From NCBI GenBank assembly GCA_010015805.1, contig ML978143.1:124001-188000 (forward strand): a stretch of DNA of 64,000 nucleotides, read 5' to 3'. Below, piece after piece: positions 58,486-64,000 of the stretch; the first letter of the stretch is position 1, and every line of letters begins with the position of its first letter. Under the pieces are notes generated by a model. That model did no database searches and was not told the DNA's origin. It saw only the letters and a program-made list of their open reading frames with translations. Source of the DNA: Rhizodiscina lignyota. Lineage: Eukaryota; Ascomycota; Dothideomycetes; Aulographales; Rhizodiscinaceae. Both the position numbers and the translations under genes were made by a program.

Positions 58486-60120
58486 ATGCCTTCGAAGGTA
58501 CAGAAGTCGCGACAAGCTCCCAAGAAAGTGAAGAGCAGACCCCTTGCACTCAAGGTTCTGCAGAATGCCATCGATCGCGCGACTGAGTCCCAGATGCGCC
58601 ATGCGCTGAACATGATCGGATGGTATAATGACGACCTAAGGCATGAAATCGTCAAGCACGTGTCTGTCAAAATACCGGACATTCAGAGTACCAGAACACG
58701 ACAACCAAAGGCCATAACTCAGTAAGTTACATGAATTAAGCGAATTCGCACTCAGAACTAATTAGTGGGGCCAGAGCCTCTCATCTGCTTCCATCACCGG
58801 ACACGGAACTCAGTACAACAGGCGGACAAATTGTCCTCGGTCCTCCGGAAACTTCCAATGAAGCGAAAACATCGAAATTCCTCAAAGATATGGATAACCC
58901 AGGCACATCCAGCGACTCTGGTGACGATGACGACTCCGATCCCCCTCCTAGCGTCGGATCTAAACCCCTGAAGGTGGCGAGGAAGAAGCGAAAGGTGGAA
59001 GATGAAATTCACAAGCTTTCCACTATTTCCAAACAAAATATCGACCCGCAAATTACTTCAGTTAAACGACCCACATGTGAGCCTAGGCTTGGTGAGAGTG
59101 CAAATGCTCCAAGCAACTCCAATGCCTCTGGCTCCTCATCCTCGGACTCGGACTCAGACTCAGACTCGAGCTCTTCAGACTCAGATTCTGATGTCTCGTC
59201 TTCTGCCTCCGTCGATGACCAGAGTCGACCACCAGACATCCAGGCAAGCCAAGGGCCGACCTCTACCAAGTCTCGAGAAGAGATAAAATCCACCTTGTAT
59301 GGGCCAGCCTCATACCATGCGCAATTTCAAGCACGAACACCGAAGACAAGTGTCTCTCGCAAGGGAAATACAGCCTCGTCCTCTACAGTAGAGCCTTTCC
59401 CATCAAGCATCTTGAAGCATACGCCACACACACCACTGTCAAACGAATCGGTGAGAGGACCGCAATCGGAGCGGCGGAAGAGATGCGCAAATTGCAAACA
59501 ACTTTTCCAGTCCGATCAACGACGAGTCGTTGGTGAATGCAGATATCACCCTCGTAAGCCCTCTGAACCTCGATCATTTGATCGATCTGCTAATTTATTT
59601 CCAGAAGAGTCTATTCGCCATCCAGACGATTCCGACGATGATTTCACTCCCATGGCGTTTGGTTCCCGGCCACGCAGCGGAGGGGAGCGATACATATTCC
59701 CTTGCTGCAATGGACCGAGTGGATCGAACGGATGTATTATCGGCTGTCATGTTGACAAAAGGACGAAAAGAACACAATTCGGCGGCATCCAAAAGAAGTT
59801 CCACACTCCTGAGAGGCGAGTTCGCTGCCAAAAATGTGAGAAGCTGTTCTTTCGAAATAAGACTTTCCCAGGGGACTGCCAATTCCATCTCCGTGAGTTG
59901 TTCTCTTTGAAGACGAGCTATATCGCATGTTCTAACGTGGCGAATAGAAGCTCTTATCCCAAACGAGAACAGCGATTGGTGGTTTCAGCCGAAATCAGGA
60001 ACATATCCGAAGGGGCTTGATGGCCCATTATGGGCATACATTTATCCATGTTGCCACGGCACTGGAGAGTCGGCGGGCTGTAGACTGGGAAAGCACATAC
60101 AACCGCCAGCACGTAGATAG
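58486..60120 (+). CDS. Array protein C, duplicated CHORD-like zinc module
   Basis: 494 aa in four exons: 58486-58721, 58766-59553, 59605-59892, 59948-60120. The N-terminal helical segment is VLQNAIDRATESQMRHALNM, then NDDLRHEIVKHV. A Ser/Asp tract follows (SSSSDSDSDSDSSSSDSDSD, about 160-180). Two zinc modules come in series: CANCKQLFQSDQRR ... GECRYHP with PCCNGPSGSNGCIIGCH, then CQKCEKLFFRNKTFPGDCQF-H with PCCHGTGESAGCRLGKH. Each is cut by a phase-1 intron just after the YH or FH pair, so module and intron were copied together. Intron 59554-59604 is 51 nt and stays open, so its retention would only add 17 residues. Confidence 0.8.
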
Positions 60121-60758
60121 GGAGATCAATACATGCAGGATCAGCAGATAGACTTCTCCTTTGCCTAATGCTCTTCAGCAGTTAGAGATTGGTTGTGAGA
60201 ATTTCTTGCTTCTCGTCATAAACATCAGTGATTTATGAGAGGCATGAACGGTTGAGACGAGTGAGAAGCAAGGAAAATCAGACGGGTAAGTTAAAAACTG
60301 TCTAGCGCAGACGCCACCGGAGACTTGAAATGCTCTTCATCCCACCCTGCTCCTCCGCAGGTCTCATTGCTCCCCTCAACGCTTGGAATGTAACATGTTG
60401 ATTTCGAGTTGCGAAACTAATACATAAATTACATCTAAGAAATCATGATCCTTAGCTATGCTTATTCATTGCGGTATTTCTACAGCCTCTCTCTGTATCA
60501 AAAATATGATGTCTCCTGATGATCCGATCCTGAATCGAGGCGAGGCAATCCGAAGCCCCGCGGCGCCACCACCAATTTACTCTGTGAAACGGTGTCTCAA
60601 ATTATACACTACGACGTCTCGGCGATAGGCGAATTGGACGCGAAAATGACGCGAATTTCCCGCACGACGCGTAGACGTACCTGGGAGATCTCGGCCAAGC
60701 CAGTCATCTCAGTCTCCCGCCCACCATATCCTTTCGACTGGAGTCGTTGTGATAGATC
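60121..60758. promoter_or_regulatory. Promoter of array gene D with MCB/SCB-type elements
   Basis: 638-bp spacer. ACGCGAAA at 60638-60645, ACGCGAAT at 60649-60656 and exact ACGCGT at 60667-60672, all within 35 bp and about 100 bp before the ATG. ACGCGAAA combines MCB-like and SCB-like (CGCGAAA) cores. Confidence 0.55.
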
Positions 60759-62930
60759 ATGGCATCAGCCACTCGAACAGAGGAAGCAGACTCAATGTCG
60801 GAGTCTGAAGATGACGAGCAGTTCAACGCTCTTAATTTGGCACTTGCTGCCGAAAAGACCGCCGATGGTGAGGGAGTGCGCTGGGCTCTCACGATGCTAG
60901 GATACCATGCTCCTCACGCTGGCCCAACACTGGAAAGAATTATAGATCGATGTGGTCGAAGAAAAAAGCGCAATGATGAACAAAAGATGCTCCTGTGAAT
61001 CCACCCCTGATCTCCCACAGAATAGCAGTTGGCTAACATGATAAAGGACACCGGATTGTTCTCAACAACAACCTGAGGATGATGGCAATTGCGAAGATGA
61101 CGAACCAATATCAATACAGCTTCGAGATAGTCCGGCGGCTACAACGGCATCCAACGAGCCGATCAGTCCATTGCATTCTGCACATGCCGACGAGGACGAA
61201 GAAGATGCAATCATAGAGCCTGGATTGACTACTTCACCTTCGCCGAGTCCTTCTGATGATTCTGCGGTCGCAGAGGGTTACGAAAGAGACATTGCCGCGA
61301 GTAACGCTCTAAGCGTACAGAAGTTCAAAGATTTCAATCGGGCTCAAGAGAGCACCGCCGACGAGATGCCAGACGAGAGTTTTAGCTCACTTTTTGTTAC
61401 GCCGAATACTGCAGAGCAGAGAAAAGCTTGGAACGTTGAAAGATCGAGGGAGCCCTCAAATGGGTGCCAGTACGAGACCAACTCTTCAGAGACGCCTTGT
61501 CCGCCGGATAACTCAGCTATGTCCACGAAACTGAAGTGCAGTATTTCTGGAGATGCAGCCGAATCTTCAAGACATTTTCAATGGCCATCACACACCAGAC
61601 CCGGAATCCCGTTCGTGGAGTCACCATCTATACCAGCCTCAGCACAGACCTGTGGATCAGGAAAAGAACATTACCTTTACAGAAGTAGGCGTGGAGACTT
61701 CTGGCGACCGTCGCCATCTAGATATCAGCGTGATGGAAGCAATTTTGGTGCTAGGCGTTCATTAAGACATGCAAATCCCCATAATTGCGATTCTTCACCA
61801 CATGCTCAACACCAACCGACTGATCGTGCGCCCTTACCTCATCACGAGAGGAACATCAGGGACAATAGTGCTAGCAGTGCTGAGTCTTGGGATGGCGACC
61901 AAGAGCTGAGAGGAACCATGCAGCGAGTAGCGAATGGCGACCCCAGAGGAGATGTGATATCAGGCGCCATCACGACTTCGAGCCCCTCCAATGAAAAGCA
62001 AACAGTTCCAGGATCAGATCAGCGAGGCAACGAGGAGAATATTGCAAGGGGACCGCGGTTATCGAAACACCATGCACCGACCGATTCGGCTGAATTTAGA
62101 GCGGATGCAAATAGAGACGGAAGAGGAACCGGCACTGCACGCAAATCGAAACGTATTCGAGACGCTGAAGAAGCACGCCAGGCAGAGGAGCGACTAGAGC
62201 CTCTTGAGCGTAGCCCTGAGTTAGGGACTACACCAGTTCCTCCAACTCCGGATACAACGCAAGCTAATAGTCTCCAAGAAACCTTTCACCGACCAAAAGA
62301 ACTTTTAAGCGAGAAAGAAGGAGGCCCTCCGCTAGCTGAATCGCCACACCACACTGAATTCCCGGCACCTGCGGCGAACCTATCTGTGCGAAAAAGTCGG
62401 AAGAATGGGAAACGCTTAAAAAAGAAGCGCCGAGCTACTCAGTCAACTCCCGATTGCAAGCCCACCCCTGGTAGACGCAATTGCCAGCATGAACTGCCCC
62501 TTACCAACGTCGCCGAGGACGAACAACCTCCATTGAAACGCAGAAAGCTTCCAGCATCGCGGGAGTACAAGTGTCCAACTTGCGACCTACGACTTCATGT
62601 GTACGTCGGCCAGCAAACTTTCCGAGGAGGCTTATATCATCCCGGTGCGTTCGCGCGTATGGATAGAGAATGACACATTTAGAAGTTGAATGCTAATACC
62701 TGATAGGGCATCTTGAAAGAGACCTGGATCACTCGTGGTGGACTGGAGATGGCGTTGATACGTACAATGTGGGCAAGCGACCACCCGAAGAAGCGTACAA
62801 ATGGACTTGTTGCGGGGAGGTAGAAAACTGGCCCGCATGCAAACTACATGTGCACGAGTCGGAGATGTTTGATAGATCTGTCTTACCAGATAATTTTGAG
62901 GACTCTGACGTCGATGAAAATAGACCTTGA
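60759..62930 (+). CDS. Array protein D, CHORD-like zinc module lacking one Cys
   Basis: 685 aa in three exons: 60759-60994, 61047-62644, 62707-62930. N-terminal helical segment LNLALAAEKTADGEGVRWAL, then TMLGYHAPHAGPTLERII. A long Ser/Arg/Glu-rich, low-hydrophobic middle includes basic clusters (KNGKRLKKKRRATQ). Zinc module: CPTCDLRLHVYVGQQTFRGG then LYHPG, then after the phase-1 intron HLERDLDHSWWTGDG and YKWTCCGEVENWPACKLHVH. The YHPG and WTCC signatures are closest to true CHORD, yet the Cys before YH is replaced by Leu. The acidic tail ends DSDVDENRP. The first intron is phase 2 as in its neighbours. Confidence 0.8.
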
Positions 62931-63484
62931 AGTCCTGCCAAGCCGCCACGCAGAATGCTCGGTTCCGTTCGAGGAATCGAGCAAGGCTCATGCGCCTTTG
63001 TGTACTATGGGAACGACTCCCACACCTCCATGTAAAATGTTTGGCCTAAACACAAAAAGCATATTATTCTCACTCGATATCCAAGTCCGGAAATATTCGT
63101 GCGATCCTTGGTAAAGTTCACTGTGGCACTCGCTCGTCTCAAAAGCCCCCGTACTATATATCGGAATGGACGGTAAATTCTATTTAAAGATACATACTGT
63201 ACAGAACCTAGCCCTTGTCCATGGCAAGATATCTTAACTTCGGCACACCCCAAGAGCACGGTCTCGTTTCCCGCGCCAGCTCTCCTGAAAATCATATTTC
63301 ACGGCGGGACGTGGCGCGGGTCAACGCGTCACGCGTCGCGATGAATGAATTCCGTCCAAGCACCACTATATGTATCTTCCCCTCTGTAAACTTGATTTTA
63401 CGTTATGAGATCTAGCCCTTCAAATCCATGATTTAAGATATACTCGTCTCTAGTCACGCCCAGCAATCAAAGGGAAAATCCACA
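62931..63484. promoter_or_regulatory. Promoter of array gene E with paired MCB elements
   Basis: 554-bp spacer with two ACGCGT sites one base apart (63324-63329 and 63331-63336), about 150 bp before the ATG. Confidence 0.55.
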
Positions 63485-64000
63485 ATGCCACGAACATGGA
63501 GGGCTTGGTGCCCAAGACTTCAGCACAAGATTGATAACGCAAAACCTCGAAAAAGACGCAGAGCGCTGCGAAAACTACTGCGTCAAATGCCCCATCTTTC
63601 AGAGATCCTTTCTGAACTCTTGAAGCAGAAGGTGCCATTTGTGCAGAGCCTGAGAGTGGGGTATTCATTGCAACTTTTCCAAATACCTTACAGTCTACTC
63701 ACTAACAACAATACCCAGAGATAATATCTATTCGGCAGAGAACCGTAACCTAGCTGGATCAGGCGTTGGACATACTGCAGAAGAGGAGGACGAAGAGCCT
63801 GTAACATCTCCTTTCTCAGATCGCACGCCGAATTCAGGTCAAGCCGCCAGTGGAGTGTCAGAGAATGAAAGTCTCCTCGCGCAAGATGAAAGCGACCTCA
63901 CGTTCATGGATACTCAATCTGGGCCTGCTTCAAACCACACCCAGAGCCATAATAATACCCGTGCTTCTACATCTAAGCGCAATCACTATCCTTTTATTGG
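63485..64000 (+). CDS. Array protein E, 5' part only
   Basis: Fifth member, running off the window. Exon 1 (63485-63660) encodes RLQHKIDNAKPRKRRRALRK, then LLRQMPHLSEILSELLKQK, the clearest copy of the shared helical segment. The phase-2 intron 63661-63718 (GTATTC to CCCAG) matches the first intron of the other copies and opens exon 2. That exon is acidic and Ser-rich (AEEEDEEPVTSPFSD) and stays open to position 64000. The zinc module, if present, lies outside. Exon 1 alone stays open a few codons past the donor, to 63724. Confidence 0.72.

Overview
The window reads as nuclear DNA of a filamentous ascomycete (Pezizomycotina). The signs are dense genes on both strands with 45-100 nt GT-AG introns, a DIP2/CPS1-type adenylate-forming protein, an Lhs1-type ER chaperone, calcineurin B, and relics of HET-domain and DUF1996-WSC genes. 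I cannot fix the class from sequence alone. All spliced models below were built by hand from splice signals and reading-frame closure.

Layout. 0-9.1 kb: 5' part of a Cys-rich secreted or membrane protein gene, SWC5, and the five-exon CPS1/DIP2 gene (1910 aa), which converges on SWC5. 9.1-19.6 kb: an accessory stretch with a broken DUF1996-WSC gene, an NCS1-type transporter and a cytochrome P450 arranged divergently, and a HET-domain relic. 19.6-28.3 kb: poly(A) polymerase, an aminoglycoside-phosphotransferase-like gene, a flavin-reductase-like protein divergent from a MetX-type alpha/beta hydrolase, and a phytanoyl-CoA-dioxygenase-like gene. 29.9-33.9 kb: two divergent genes for membrane plus coiled-coil proteins; the left one carries an in-frame TAG. 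33.9-47.4 kb: mostly gene-poor, with calcineurin B, a DUF1770-like gene and a mitochondrial NTF2-like gene, and otherwise gene fragments and a 16-bp minisatellite. 47.4-53.7 kb: a large LCAT-like lipase-fold protein and LHS1.

54.1-64.0 kb is the most interesting part. Five or more head-to-tail paralogous genes (A-E; E runs off the end) encode proteins I cannot assign to a named family. Each starts with a short helical segment and continues into a Ser-rich, probably disordered middle. The four complete ones end in a CHORD-like zinc-binding module of the form C-x2-C ... C-x2-H ... CC ... C ... H. The first intron is phase 2 in all five, and a phase-1 intron splits the zinc module at the same place in every complete copy. 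The spacers are 554-638 bp, and each contains ACGCGT or ACGCGA elements of the kind read by the MBF/SBF G1/S factors. I infer a recently expanded, possibly cell-cycle-regulated family of putative nuclear proteins of unknown function.
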